A stretch of DNA of 18,676 nucleotides, from the NCBI GenBank assembly GCA_000435835.1, contig FR883397.1, positions 1 through 18,676 on the forward strand, written 5' to 3'. Shown piece after piece: positions 1 to 8,700 of the stretch. The notes under the pieces are model-generated. The model worked only from the letters and a program-made list of their open reading frames with translations, made no database searches and was not told the origin of the DNA. The translations under genes and the position numbers were made by a program. The first letter of the stretch is position 1, and each line of letters starts with the position of its first letter. Source of the stretch: Clostridium sp. CAG:221. GTDB lineage: Bacteria > Bacillota > Clostridia > Clostridiales > Clostridiaceae.

Positions 1-1059
1 TGATGCTGCAAAAGTTTCTAATATTGCTTTAAAAGATAATGGTGAATTTGTTATTATCGCTTTAATAGCTATATCATCACCAGCCATTATTGATGAATAT
101 CCACTATAGTAAAAAGCAACTATAGCTGAAATAATTAATGCACCTATTGGTACAATTGCATTCCAAATGCTTAGTTTTACACCTTCTTTTGGTTCTAATT
201 CATCCATGTGAGAAGAAGTTACTGCAATTTCTTCATTAGTTAAATCTTTTAACTTTCTTGCTGATATTTCAGCTTTTCTCATTGGACCAAATTCCCTTAA
301 AGTTATTATTGTAATCACAATAAATGCAAGTATTAATATGTTATAGAATCTATAAGGTATTGTTTGAAGGAATACTCCAAATCCACTAGCTTCAACACCT
401 ATTGATTCAAATCCTTCTGAAATTAAGCTTACTTCTAAACCAATCCAAGTTGATATTATGGCAAGACCAGCTATTGGTGCTGCTGTTGCATCAATTATAA
501 ATGCTAATCTTTCTCTTGATATTTTCATTTTATCTGCCACTGGTCTCATTATTGGACCAACAATTAATGAATTTGCATAATCATCAAAGAATACGCATAT
601 TCCTAAAAACCAAGTTATAAGCTGAGCACTTTTTGCAGTTTTTGCTTTCTTTGCTAAAGCTTCAGCAATAGCTTTTGCCCCACCCATTTTAGCAACTAAA
701 TTAATAACTCCTCCAATTACAAGAACTTGCATTACGATTCCTGCATTCCATGGATCAGATAATGAATTTAATGCTCTATCAATAAAATCTAAAAATGCTT
801 GTGTTAAAGCTCCAAATACATTAAATCCTGTTAGATTCAAAATAAATCCACCTGATAAAACTCCAATAAATAATGAAATAACAACATTTTTAGTTATAAA
901 TGCTAATAATATTGCAACTATTGGTGGTATTAATGTAAATATTCCAAATTCCTCAGCATTACTTACTGTCAGTTCAAATTCTGATGCAAAAACAAATGTT
1001 GTTGATAACATAAATATCATCATAGTTAAACCAAAAATTTTCTTAAAATTTTTTTTCAT
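1..1059 (-). CDS. lysW: NhaC-family Na+/H+ antiporter, probable lysine transporter (partial, 3' end outside window)
   Basis: The frame stays open on the minus strand from an ATG at 1059 to the window edge. That gives 353 residues with no stop, so the C-terminus is missing. The protein begins with a signal-like stretch (MKKNFKKIFGLTMMIFMLST) and continues with many hydrophobic segments. The GGVINLVAKMGGAKAIAEAL region, the FFDDYANSLIVGP motif and the IDATAAPIAG segment are typical of NhaC-superfamily antiporters. A GGGGG-type ribosome binding site lies at about 1066-1070. The gene follows directly on a lysine riboswitch with its own attenuator, and NhaC-type genes under lysine riboswitches have been predicted to be lysine transporters (LysW). 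The family call is from sequence. The lysine substrate is inferred from the regulator. It could be an ordinary Na+/H+ antiporter, or one exporting a different amine. Confidence 0.85.
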   Translation of the reverse strand, partial: MKKNFKKIFGLTMMIFMLSTTFVFASEFELTVSNAEEFGIFTLIPPIVAILLAFITKNVVISLFIGVLSGGFILNLTGFNVFGALTQAFLDFIDRALNSLSDPWNAGIVMQVLVIGGVINLVAKMGGAKAIAEALAKKAKTAKSAQLITWFLGICVFFDDYANSLIVGPIMRPVADKMKISRERLAFIIDATAAPIAGLAIISTWIGLEVSLISEGFESIGVEASGFGVFLQTIPYRFYNILILAFIVITIITLREFGPMRKAEISARKLKDLTNEEIAVTSSHMDELEPKEGVKLSIWNAIVPIGALIISAIVAFYYSGYSSIMAGDDIAIKAIITNSPLSFKAILETFAAS

Positions 1060-1113
1060 ATTTTTACCCCCTAAAATATTTTAATGAATACACTTAAGAG
1101 TAACTATCTTAAA

Positions 1114-1145
1114 CAAAAAAAGCCTTGAGTTAACACTCAAGGCTT
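1114..1145 (-). terminator. Riboswitch-controlled attenuator upstream of lysW
   Basis: On the minus strand a hairpin with stem AAGCCTTGAG / CTCAAGGCTT (1121-1145) is followed by seven U residues (1114-1120). It lies between the lysine aptamer and the antiporter start codon. That is the expected place for a ligand-controlled intrinsic terminator, rather than the end of an upstream gene. Confidence 0.9.
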
Positions 1146-1356
1146 ATAATAATCATAAAAATCCTCAAATGATAGCTCACCACAAATATAATTTGTGACA
1201 GTGATACATATATTTTATGCATCCCCAGCTATACAACCTTAAAGCATCAGTTGTATACTTCGGCAACAATTCCTTTCTTACTAAATCATAGTGCTTACCT
1301 CATTAATAATACTAATAATTATTGCGCCTCTACCCTTACGTTATTCATTTTTCAAC
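1146..1356 (-). promoter_or_regulatory. Lysine riboswitch (L box)
   Basis: The minus strand carries the conserved L-box blocks in order: GGGTAGAGGCGC (about 1325-1337), AGTA (about 1310), AGGAATTGTTGCCGAAGT (about 1257-1274), CTGGGGATGC (about 1219-1228), TCACTGTCAC (about 1195-1204) and GTGGTGAGCTATC (about 1171-1183). P1 can form between GGTAG at the 5' end and CTATC at the 3' end. The aptamer is followed at once by the attenuator hairpin. When lysine binds, the terminator should form and the antiporter should be switched off. The class assignment is from recognised motifs. The direction of control is inferred from the arrangement. Confidence 0.92.
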
Positions 1357-1360
1357 TTCT

Positions 1361-1388
1361 ATTATACAATTATTTTTTTATTATGCAA
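1361..1388 (-). promoter_or_regulatory. Promoter of the lysine riboswitch / lysW transcript
   Basis: On the minus strand TTGCAT (1383-1388) and TATAAT (1361-1366) are separated by 16 nt, a good housekeeping sigma promoter. The start would fall near 1354, at the very 5' edge of the aptamer. It lies about 20 bp past the pepP stop codon. I see no clear terminator between them, so pepP read-through could also enter the riboswitch. Confidence 0.75.
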
Positions 1389-1407
1389 TAGAACTTTTTA
1401 ACTTTAA

Positions 1408-2664
1408 TTAATTTATTCTATTTCTTGACATAAAATCTTCTATTTCTTCCACTGTCTTAATCATATCCTTTGTTAGGTTAATAGACCCATCTTCTGTAAC
1501 AAGAATGTCATCTTCTATTCTTATACCAATTGATTCTTCTGGTATATAAAGACCTGGTTCCACTGTATAAACAATACCAGGTTCAAAAGTAAAGTTTCTA
1601 TCTATTATTACATCATGAGTATCTAAACCTAAACTATGACCTATACTATGGAAATAATACTTTCTAAAATCTTTTTTATCTTCTAATAAACCTAAACTTA
1701 CACAAGCCTCTCCTAATAAATCATTTGCCTTAGCATTTAGCTCAGCAGTTGTTATACCTGGCTTAATTGTATTTATTATTTCTTCATTAACCTTCAATAC
1801 TGCATTATAAACTTCTTTTTGTCTTGCCGTGAACTTTCCACTTATTGGGAAAGTTCTAGAGATATCAGCATTATAATATTTATATTGTGCACCTAAATCA
1901 AAAAGAATTAAGTCTCCATCTTTCATTTCAGCATTATTATCAACATAGTGAAGAACTGTAGCATTTTTTCCTGCAGCAGCAATAGTATTAAAAGCTAAAT
2001 CCTTAACACCTTTGCTCTTACAATTAAAATCAAAATATGCCTCTAATTCATATTCTTTCATTCCAGCTTTGGCATTTTTCATTAATGTCTCAACACCAGC
2101 TATAGTAATTTTTATAGCCTCTTTCATATTTTCTATTTCCTCATCACTTTTAATAAGTCTTAAAGCTGCTATAGATGCATATATGTTTCTCACTGAAACT
2201 TGAGGATATTTACTTATTATTTCCTTAGCAAATGCTTGAGAAATACTATCTACAGATTTAAATTCATCTCTTTCTAAATCTAAATATAAATTAAAATCTT
2301 CTTTAATTGAAATTACTCTATGAATATAACCTTCAAAGGCACTCTTAAACATAACTTCATCAACGCCAGCAATTTCTAAAGCTTCATTTTCTCTTAAGCT
2401 TTTTCCTATCCATTTTTCTAGTTCTAAATCTATATCTTTGATGAATAAGATACTCTTTTCTTCACCATTTATCTTACTCATTAATAAAATATGATCTGGT
2501 TCTTCAACACCAGTTAAGTAATAAAAATTTCTATTTGGTGTAAATGGATATGCTTCATCGGCAGTTTTCTTTGGTGCATTCCCTGCAAATAAAACTACAA
2601 CTGAATTATCCTTAACTTTTTCTAATAGCTTGTGTCTTTTTTCTTTATAAAATTGTCCTTTCAT
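1408..2664 (-). CDS. pepP: Xaa-Pro aminopeptidase (aminopeptidase P, M24B)
   Basis: This cytosolic metallopeptidase removes N-terminal residues that precede proline. The 418-aa protein has an N-terminal aminopeptidase P domain (about 1-135, with NRNFYYLTGV at 44-53) and a C-terminal pita-bread domain (about 170-405). By comparison with E. coli PepP, the dinuclear metal ligands are D256, D267, H343 (SIGHSLGLDTHD), E369 (TVEPGLYI) and E384 (RIEDD). H239 and H350 are also conserved. The set is complete, so the enzyme should be active. The start has an AGAGGAGG ribosome binding site just upstream. A TATAAT box at 2698-2703 without a clear -35 may be a weak promoter, and the gene could also be co-transcribed from spmAB. 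Peptide breakdown fits with the oligopeptide importer elsewhere in the window. Confidence 0.93.
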   Translation of the reverse strand: MKGQFYKEKRHKLLEKVKDNSVVVLFAGNAPKKTADEAYPFTPNRNFYYLTGVEEPDHILLMSKINGEEKSILFIKDIDLELEKWIGKSLRENEALEIAGVDEVMFKSAFEGYIHRVISIKEDFNLYLDLERDEFKSVDSISQAFAKEIISKYPQVSVRNIYASIAALRLIKSDEEIENMKEAIKITIAGVETLMKNAKAGMKEYELEAYFDFNCKSKGVKDLAFNTIAAAGKNATVLHYVDNNAEMKDGDLILFDLGAQYKYYNADISRTFPISGKFTARQKEVYNAVLKVNEEIINTIKPGITTAELNAKANDLLGEACVSLGLLEDKKDFRKYYFHSIGHSLGLDTHDVIIDRNFTFEPGIVYTVEPGLYIPEESIGIRIEDDILVTEDGSINLTKDMIKTVEEIEDFMSRNRIN

Positions 2665-2751
2665 ATTTATCCTCCTCTTTTGAAATTATTTATTTTTATT
2701 ATAACTAAATAAAAATACAAAGGCTATAACATTTCTACATAATTTGGAAAT

Positions 2752-3276
2752 TCAATATATTAATAGCTTTACCATCAAAATTGCCATAATTATTGCTACC
2801 ATATCTGCCATAACAGCTGCCCATACAGTATGACGTACTTTTTTTATTTTTATAGCACCAAAATATACTGTTACAGTATAAAAAATTGTTTCTGTTGTTC
2901 CCATTATTACAGATGCTACAAGCCCAATAAAGCTATCAGCACCATAATTATTTAATATATCTGTAAAGATTCCCATTGCACCACTACCAGATAAGGGCTT
3001 TATTAATACTAAAGGAACAACTTCTTTAGGTAATCCTATAATACTTGCTACAGGCGATATAAAATTATTAACAAGATCTAATAATTTAGCACTTCTAAAT
3101 ATATTCACTGCCACTATCATCGCTAATAAATATGGAAATATATTGACACAGACCTTTAATCCTTCTTTAGCACCTTCAACAAACCATTCGTATACTTTTC
3201 TACCTTTTATCATTCCATAAGTTATTATTATAAATACTATTATAGGTATAATACTTTTGGTTATATAATTAAACAT
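2752..3276 (-). CDS. spmB: Spore maturation protein B
   Basis: This 174-aa membrane protein belongs to the nucleoside-recognition/Gate family and pairs with SpmA. In Bacillus the pair is needed for full dehydration of the spore core. The diagnostic stretch IKPLSGSGAMGI lies at 92-103, and IMGTTETIFYTVTVYFG at 124-140. There are hydrophobic segments at about 8-22, 44-60, 74-92, 115-140 and 152-172. The length is close to that of B. subtilis SpmB. It lies 12 bp downstream of spmA, so the two are surely co-transcribed. The start has a GGAGG-like site in the short gap. The exact biochemical role of the family is not settled. Confidence 0.92.
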   Translation of the reverse strand: MFNYITKSIIPIIVFIIITYGMIKGRKVYEWFVEGAKEGLKVCVNIFPYLLAMIVAVNIFRSAKLLDLVNNFISPVASIIGLPKEVVPLVLIKPLSGSGAMGIFTDILNNYGADSFIGLVASVIMGTTETIFYTVTVYFGAIKIKKVRHTVWAAVMADMVAIIMAILMVKLLIY

Positions 3277-3288
3277 TTTACCTCCAAA

Positions 3289-3864
3289 TTAAAAATACTT
3301 TTGAAGAATCTTACAGCATATTACTCCGCATATAGATGCAATTGCCGTTGAAATTATTGCAGGAATTATAATCACTCCTGGATTGCTGGAGTTTGCCGTA
3401 GCTCTAATTGAAATAACAGTAGATGGTACAAGTTGTATACAAGCTGCATTTAATACTAAAAATAAACACATATCATTAGATGCCTTTTCCTTATCCTTAT
3501 TTAAACGTTGCATTTCTTCCATAGCCTTTATACCAAAAGGTGTTGCTGCATTTCCAAGCCCCATCATATTTGCTGTTATATTCATTACTATAGCTCCTAA
3601 AGCTTTTTCATCTTTAGCAGCATCTTTAAATATCAATTTTAATACAGGCTTCATTATTTTCGCTAACTTTTCAGTAAATCCACTTTTTTCTGCTACCTTC
3701 ATTACTCCACACCAAAAACACATTAACCCTGTAAGTCCTACAACAAATGTTACTGTACTTTCTATGGATGAAATAATATCATTAGACATATTTTCACCAT
3801 TTCCAGACAAAACCCCCACCAATAAACCAAAGAAAATCATAATAAACCATATGTAGTTAATCAT
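3289..3864 (-). CDS. spmA: Spore maturation protein A
   Basis: This 191-aa membrane protein is the first gene of the spmAB pair. The block NMMGLGNAATPFGIKAMEEM (99-118) is the signature of SpmA, and MINYIWFIMI at the N-terminus and FWCGVMKVAEKSG (50-62) match the same family. It has hydrophobic segments at about 4-20, 38-54, 133-152 and 164-186. An AAGGGGG ribosome binding site sits at about 3872-3878. A palindromic repeat (3884-3993) begins only about 20 bp upstream of the start codon, so the spmA mRNA leader must contain the repeat, or transcription must start inside it. In B. subtilis spmA is under the mother-cell factor SigE. I could not identify a convincing SigE promoter here. Confidence 0.93.
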   Translation of the reverse strand: MINYIWFIMIFFGLLVGVLSGNGENMSNDIISSIESTVTFVVGLTGLMCFWCGVMKVAEKSGFTEKLAKIMKPVLKLIFKDAAKDEKALGAIVMNITANMMGLGNAATPFGIKAMEEMQRLNKDKEKASNDMCLFLVLNAACIQLVPSTVISIRATANSSNPGVIIIPAIISTAIASICGVICCKILQKYF

Positions 3865-3883
3865 CTAAAAACCCCCTTAGATA

Positions 3884-3993
3884 ATGATGAATTATGAATG
3901 ATGAATTATAGAAGGTTTTAACTTAATTTCAACCTCTTAACACGAACGCCTGGCACTGTGTAATTCGTAATTCATAATTCTTAATTCATAATT
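3884..3993. repeat. Heptad-armed palindromic repeat, copy A (divergent core)
   Basis: The left arm is built of 7-bp units (ATGAATT, ATGAATG, ATGAATT). The right arm is the inverse (AATTCGT, AATTCAT, AATTCTT, AATTCAT). The arms match the other copies in this window, but the core (about 3911-3960) is different: it lacks the AAACTC/GAGTTT hairpins and contains a short AGGTT/AACCT stem and a GC-richer segment. The repeat lies between the divergent genes spmA and the 61-aa protein, and its left end is next to the spmA ribosome binding site. Confidence 0.75.
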
Positions 3994-4005
3994 AAAATAT
4001 ATGCC

Positions 4006-4034
4006 TTGCATACCTTTTTTATTAGTGCTACCAT
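4006..4034 (+). promoter_or_regulatory. Possible promoter of the 61-aa protein gene
   Basis: TTGCAT (4006-4011) and TACCAT (4029-4034) are separated by 17 nt upstream of the plus-strand gene. The -10 box is weak (four of six bases match), so this is tentative. Confidence 0.35.
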
Positions 4035-4088
4035 AAAGATATCAACATATATTTTATTCTATATTTTACCTATAAAGGAGATACACCA

Positions 4089-4274
4089 ATGAAAGAAGCA
4101 AATTTAAAATTAGCACAAGAAGATATTAATGCAGCATTAGAAGCTGTAGAGGATATAGAAAAATTCATCAATGACGAATCAGTAGAAAAAGATGTTTTAA
4201 AAGAAAAATTTGTTGCTTTATCTGAAAAAGTACAACAATTAGAAAACTTATTAAAGATAGAAGGTATTCTTTAA
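4089..4274 (+). CDS. Small predicted coiled-coil protein of unknown function
   Basis: This 61-aa protein has a strong ribosome binding site (AAAGGAG, about 4074-4080) ahead of its ATG and its own terminator, so it is very likely a real gene. I do not recognise the family. The sequence is rich in E, K, L and A with no Cys, Pro or Trp. It looks like two amphipathic helices (about 3-28 and 32-58) with a heptad-like pattern of hydrophobic residues, joined at NDESVEK. That points to a soluble helical hairpin or coiled-coil dimer. It is divergent from spmA and convergent with the candidate small RNA between it and ccpA, and it shares a terminator with that RNA. A role as a small adaptor is possible but unsupported. 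Confidence 0.75.
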   Translation: MKEANLKLAQEDINAALEAVEDIEKFINDESVEKDVLKEKFVALSEKVQQLENLLKIEGIL

Positions 4275-4290
4275 TTAAAATAATACATAA

Positions 4291-4323
4291 TAAAAAAAGA
4301 TAGATTAAAATCTATCTTTTTTT
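4291..4323. terminator. Bidirectional terminator (61-aa gene and candidate small RNA)
   Basis: The stem AGATAGATT / AATCTATCT (4298-4317) has a 2-nt loop, is preceded by seven A and followed by seven T, so it works as an intrinsic terminator on both strands. On the plus strand it ends the 61-aa gene. On the minus strand it would end the transcript started near 4475. Confidence 0.9.
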
Positions 4324-4351
4324 ATTAATATCCGTTACTAAATGTAAATTC

Positions 4352-4408
4352 TTAAAATGGTTTCGACACTCTTTCATCAATTTTACCAAATAAATTCTCA
4401 ACAATCAT
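4352..4408 (-). CDS. Micro-ORF within the candidate small RNA (18 aa)
   Basis: ATG at 4408 to TAA at 4352 encodes MIVENLFGKIDERVSKPF. The composition (FGKIDERVSK) looks protein-like rather than random in this AT-rich DNA. The only Shine-Dalgarno-like sequence is a short AGG about four nt before the ATG, which is weak and close. An in-frame TGA lies ten codons upstream, so the ORF cannot be extended far. I do not recognise the peptide. Confidence 0.3.
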   Translation of the reverse strand: MIVENLFGKIDERVSKPF

Positions 4409-4453
4409 AATACCTATACATAGCTGAATGCATACTCACTTACAACTCACTTT

Positions 4454-4467
4454 AGTAAACGTTATCA
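4454..4467. promoter_or_regulatory. cre-like site (CcpA operator)
   Basis: On the minus strand the 14-mer TGATAACGTTTACT has the form of a catabolite-responsive element (TGNAANCGNWNNCA), with the central CG and near dyad symmetry. It departs from the consensus at the fourth base and at the last base. It covers about +8 to +21 of the predicted minus-strand transcript, a position where CcpA binding blocks transcription. The nearest gene upstream is ccpA itself. Confidence 0.5.
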
Positions 4468-4481
4468 ACAATCTTGTTTTT

Positions 4482-4510
4482 ATTCTATCATATTATTGGT
4501 AATTTTACAA
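4482..4510 (-). promoter_or_regulatory. Promoter of the candidate small RNA
   Basis: On the minus strand TTGTAA (4505-4510) and TAGAAT (4482-4487) are separated by 17 nt, pointing away from ccpA and towards the cre-like site. The expected start is near 4475. Confidence 0.55.
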
Positions 4511-4570
4511 TATACCATTTATAATTTATAAAATCATACAAATTTAATCACTTTTTTAAATACAATCAAA

Positions 4571-4600
4571 TAAAAAGAAACCTAAAAAGGTTCCTTTTTA
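4571..4600 (-). terminator. ccpA terminator
   Basis: The stem AAAAAGGAACC / GGTTTCTTTTT (one G-U pair), followed by further U residues, lies immediately at and beyond the ccpA stop codon (4598-4600). The 5' side of the stem includes two bases of the stop codon. Confidence 0.85.
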
Positions 4601-5596
4601 TTTACAACTTTCTCTTTCTATTAATTCATGGTTTAAGATAAATTCTGCTTCTTCTAATGGCTTATTATTTAATATTTTTATAAGCATTCTCATAGCAACA
4701 GACCCCATATCATAACTAGGCTGTTTAACTGTAGTTAATTTTGGATAGAAATACGATGCAACAACATTATCGTTAAATCCTATTACACTTACGTCTTCTG
4801 GAGTGTTAACTCCTTTTTCTCTTAATCCATTTATAGCACCCATAGCAATTTCATCAGATGCACATATTATTCCATCAAAATTCTTACCTGAAGCTAAGAA
4901 TTTTTCTGATGCTACATATCCACTCTTAACTTTTAAGCCTTCAAAATAAACTAAATCCTCATCTACAGGGATTCCAGCTTCATTTAATGCCTTTTCATAT
5001 CCAATATATCTATCTCCCCAAGCATTTGCAGAACTTTTATCAACACCTATAAAAGCAATATTTTTTATTCCTTTATCAAGAAGATGCTTTGTTGCTTCAT
5101 AAGTTGCTTCAATATTATCTATATATACACTTGGAAGTCGTCCTTCCTTATCTTTTGTCTCAACTAAAACTGTCTTTAAATCTAACTCATTTATTATGTC
5201 TAATGTTTCTTCTTCTAATGACGAACTCATGTAAATAACGCCATCAACCATTTTTTCTTTTAATACTCTTAAGTAATCTTTTTCTTTATCTGAATCAAAA
5301 TCAGAATTACATAAAATTACATTATAATCATATATATTTGCAACATCTTCAGCGCCTCTAACAATTTCAGGATAGAATCCACTTGATATATCTGGAACTA
5401 GTATACCGATAGTCTTAGTCTTTTGCGTCTTAAGACTTCTAGCAACTATATTAGGTCTATATCCTAATTTTTTTATTGCATCTAATACCTTTTTCTTTGT
5501 GTCTTCATTAACAACATCTATATCATTTAAAACTCTTGATACCGTAGCTATTGAAACGCCAGCTTCTCTTGCAACATCTTTTATAGATGTAGCCAT
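4598..5596 (-). CDS. ccpA: LacI-family catabolite control protein A
   Basis: This is a DNA-binding global regulator of carbon catabolite control, which works with HPr-Ser46-P at cre sites. The 332-aa protein has an N-terminal LacI helix-turn-helix (IKDVAREAGVSIATVSRVLN, 5-24), a hinge helix with RPNIVARSL (47-55) and a periplasmic-binding-like core (about 60-328). KTIGILVPDISSGFYPEIVR (61-80), CASDEIAMG (245-253) and the stretch with TTVKQPSYDMGSVAMRMLIK (288-307) closely follow the CcpA pattern, and the length matches (334 aa in B. subtilis). The start has GGAGTG upstream, about nine nt away. Transcription likely starts from an extended -10 promoter at 5635-5643. A sugar-specific LacI paralogue is the alternative, but no sugar operon is adjacent. 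Confidence 0.85.
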   Translation of the reverse strand: MATSIKDVAREAGVSIATVSRVLNDIDVVNEDTKKKVLDAIKKLGYRPNIVARSLKTQKTKTIGILVPDISSGFYPEIVRGAEDVANIYDYNVILCNSDFDSDKEKDYLRVLKEKMVDGVIYMSSSLEEETLDIINELDLKTVLVETKDKEGRLPSVYIDNIEATYEATKHLLDKGIKNIAFIGVDKSSANAWGDRYIGYEKALNEAGIPVDEDLVYFEGLKVKSGYVASEKFLASGKNFDGIICASDEIAMGAINGLREKGVNTPEDVSVIGFNDNVVASYFYPKLTTVKQPSYDMGSVAMRMLIKILNNKPLEEAEFILNHELIERESCK

Positions 5597-5634
5597 AACA
5601 ACATCACTCCATTTTCATAATTTTTAATTAATTT

Positions 5635-5643
5635 ATTATACCA
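5635..5643 (-). promoter_or_regulatory. Extended -10 promoter of ccpA
   Basis: TGGTATAAT on the minus strand is a perfect extended -10 box about 40 bp upstream of the ccpA start. No good -35 is visible, which is acceptable for this promoter class. Confidence 0.55.
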
Positions 5644-5684
5644 TTAATTTGTAACATTTTCATTCCTTATATTTATATTCTCTC

Positions 5685-5719
5685 AAAAAAAGGTAGGAAT
5701 TATAACTAATTCCTACCTT
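5685..5719 (-). terminator. ileS terminator
   Basis: The stem AAGGTAGGAATTA / TAATTCCTACCTT with a 4-nt loop is followed by a run of seven U on the minus strand, just past the ileS stop. It separates ileS from the ccpA promoter. Confidence 0.93.
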
Positions 5720-5734
5720 GTTTATTATTATTTA

Positions 5735-8700
5735 TTATTTTACAACTTCCACAGCCATATTTAGCTTTTCACCATTTATTGTTGTTTCAGTATATTCTCT
5801 TTCTGCTCCAAATACTATTTCTTCAGTTAAAGTGTCTCTCTTGATAACATCAGCAAACTTCTTAATAACGTTCATTAACATTTCATTGTCTGCTACATAT
5901 AACTTAATCTTATCTGCTACTTGGAATCCACTTTCTTTTCTCATGTTTTGGATCTTAGAGATCATTTCTCTAACGTGTCCTTCTTCTCTTAATTCTTCTG
6001 AAATATGAGTATCAAGAACAACACCTATAGAGCCTTCACCAGCAAAAGCATATCCTTCTAATCCTTGCATTGTTACAAGTAGATTTTCTTTATTTAATTC
6101 AATTTCAGTTCCATCTATATTAATTGTAACAACTCCACCATTTTGGATAGTTTGAGCTAATTCCATTTGGTTTCTAGCACCAATTTCTTTTCTTATTTGA
6201 GGTATCATCTTACCATAAGCTCTACCTAATACAGGAAGGTTAGGTTTAATTTCAAAGTTAACATGAGTTGAAAGGTCAGCACCAAATTCAACAGCCTTAA
6301 TATTTAACTCATCAGTTATGATATCTCCATAGTATGCTGGAAGTGAATCTGTTGAAACAAGCATCTTAGATAATGGCTGTCTATTCTTAATGTTAGCACC
6401 ATTTCTTGCACTTCTTCCAAGCTTAACTATCTTGTAAGCTAAGTCCATTTCAGCTTCTAAGTTTTTATCTATTGCCTTTTCATCAACTTCTGGCCATAAG
6501 CATAAGTGAACACTTTCTTCTGCTTGAGGGTCTAAGTTAACTACTAAGTTTTGATAGATTTCTTCTGTGATGAATGGAACAAATGGAGCTGCAACTTTAA
6601 CTAAAGTAGTTAATACTCTATATAATGTTACATAAGCACCAATCTTATCATCTGTTAATGTTTCAGACCAGTATCTTGCTCTATTTCTTCTTACATACCA
6701 GTTAGATAATTCATCTGTGAAATCTTCTATTGCTAAAGCAGCATTAGTTATATCATATGAATTTAATTTAGCATCAACATCTTTAACTAATGTGTTTAAT
6801 TTAGACATAATCCACTTATCCATTACATTATCTGATACGAAATCAGCATATTCTGTTGGGTTGAATTTATCTAAATCAGCATATAATACGTAGAATGAGT
6901 AAACATTCCATAATGTGCTTAAGAACTTTCTACCTGCTTCAGATACGTCATCTGTAGAGAATCTTGTTGGAAGCCATGGAGCACTTGCAGTGTAGAAATG
7001 CCATCTTGTAGCATCTGCACCTTCACTACCTAATACTTCAAATGGATCAACAACGTTACCCTTAGACTTAGACATCTTTAAGCCCTTCTTATCAAGAACG
7101 TGACCTAAAACTATACAGTTTTCAAATGGGTTTCTATCAAATACAGCAGTTGAAATTGCAAGTAATGTATAGAACCATCCTCTTGTTTGGTCAACAGCTT
7201 CTGAAATGAATTGAGCTGGGTAGTTTTGTTCAAATAATTCTTTATTTTCAAATGGATAATGTAATTGAGCAAATGGCATTGATCCTGAATCGAACCAGCA
7301 GTCAATAACTTCTTTAACTCTTTCCATTTCCTTACCACATTCTGGACAGTTTAAGTGAACTGCATCTATATATGGTTTGTGTAATTCTATATCTTCTGGA
7401 ACATTTATACCTTTGTTCTTTAACTCTTCAATACTTCCAATACATTCTTTATGTCCGCATTCACATTCCCAAATTGGAAGTGGAGTTCCCCAGTATCTAT
7501 CTCTTGAAATACCCCAGTCAATAACATTTTCTAAGAACTTACCAAATCTACCTGTTCTTATGTTATCTGGATACCAGTTGATTTTATTATTGTTTTCTAT
7601 AAGCTTATCTCTTAATGTTGTCATTGCAACAAACCAGCTTTCCTTTGGATAGTAAAGAAGTGGTGTGTCACATCTCCAACAGTGTGGATATGAGTGTAAG
7701 TGCTTTTCAGCCTTGAATAACTTGTTGTTTTCTTCAAGCCATTTACAAATGCTTTCGTCACATTTCTTAACGAACTTACCAGCCCATGGAGTTACTTCTT
7801 CCACGAACTTACCTTCTTTATCAACTAAGTTGATGAAAGTAATTCCGTTAGCTTTAGCAACTAAGCTATCATCTTCACCGTAAGCAGGTGCAATATGAAC
7901 TACACCAGTACCATCTGATAATGTTACATAATCACCGTGGATTACTTCGAAAGCTTTTCCTTCAACTTTTCCAAATGGCATTAATTGTTCATACTTAGTT
8001 CCAAGTAATTCAGTTCCAGGGAATTCTCTAACTAATTCAAAGTCTTCTCCTAAAACCTTTGGAGCTAAATCTTTAGCTAATATTAATATCTCATCGTTAA
8101 CTTTTGCTTCAATGTAAGTATAAGCTTTGTTAATACATAAAGCTAAGTTTGATGGTAATGTCCAAGGAGTTGTTGTCCATGCTAAGATATATTTATTATC
8201 TTCATCTGCAACTTTAAATTTAGCAACTGCAGTTAAGTCTTTAACATCTTTGTATCCTTGAGCAACTTCGTGTGAAGATAATGCAGTTCCACATCTTGGA
8301 CAGTATGGCATTACTTTGTGTCCTTCATATAAAAGACCTTTATCCCACATTTGCTTTAATGCCCACCATACTGATTCAATGTATGGATTATGGTAAGTTA
8401 CATATGGATTTTCCATGTCAACCCAGTAACCTATTTGCTCAGTCATCTTTTCCCACATGCTAACATATGTGAAAACACTTTCTTTACATTCTTTAACGAA
8501 TTTTTCTACTCCGTATTCCTCGATTTGTTCTTTTCCTGAAATACCAAGTTTCTTTTCTATTTCAAGCTCAACTGGAAGACCGTGAGTATCCCAACCTGCT
8601 TTTCTTATAACTTTATATCCCTTCATAACTTTGTATCTTGGGATAATATCTTTCATAACTCTTGTTAAGATATGTCCTATATGTGGCTTTCCATTTGCTG

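Larger units (their letters stand above)
4298..4475 (-). ncRNA. Candidate CcpA-controlled small RNA / micro-ORF transcript
   Basis: A minus-strand transcript of about 178 nt is predicted from the promoter at 4482-4510 to the terminator at 4298-4317. Its 5' part (complement of 4451-4461, CGTTTACTAAA) can pair with its 3' part (complement of 4333-4342, TTTAGTAACG) over ten base pairs with one bulged U, closing the RNA into one large loop. The transcript contains an 18-codon ORF. It is separated from ccpA by the ccpA terminator, so it is an independent unit. No known RNA family was recognised. It could instead be a small-protein mRNA or a decayed gene. Confidence 0.4.

Noticed and set aside
2665..2751. 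Terminator between spmB and pepP
   Set aside because: No hairpin with a T-tract is visible. Read-through from spmAB into pepP remains possible.
3383..3856. Long plus-strand open frame of 157 codons opposite spmA
   Set aside because: It is the antisense shadow of spmA, which has clear family motifs and a ribosome binding site. The same applies to the plus-strand frames over pepP, ileS and the opp genes.
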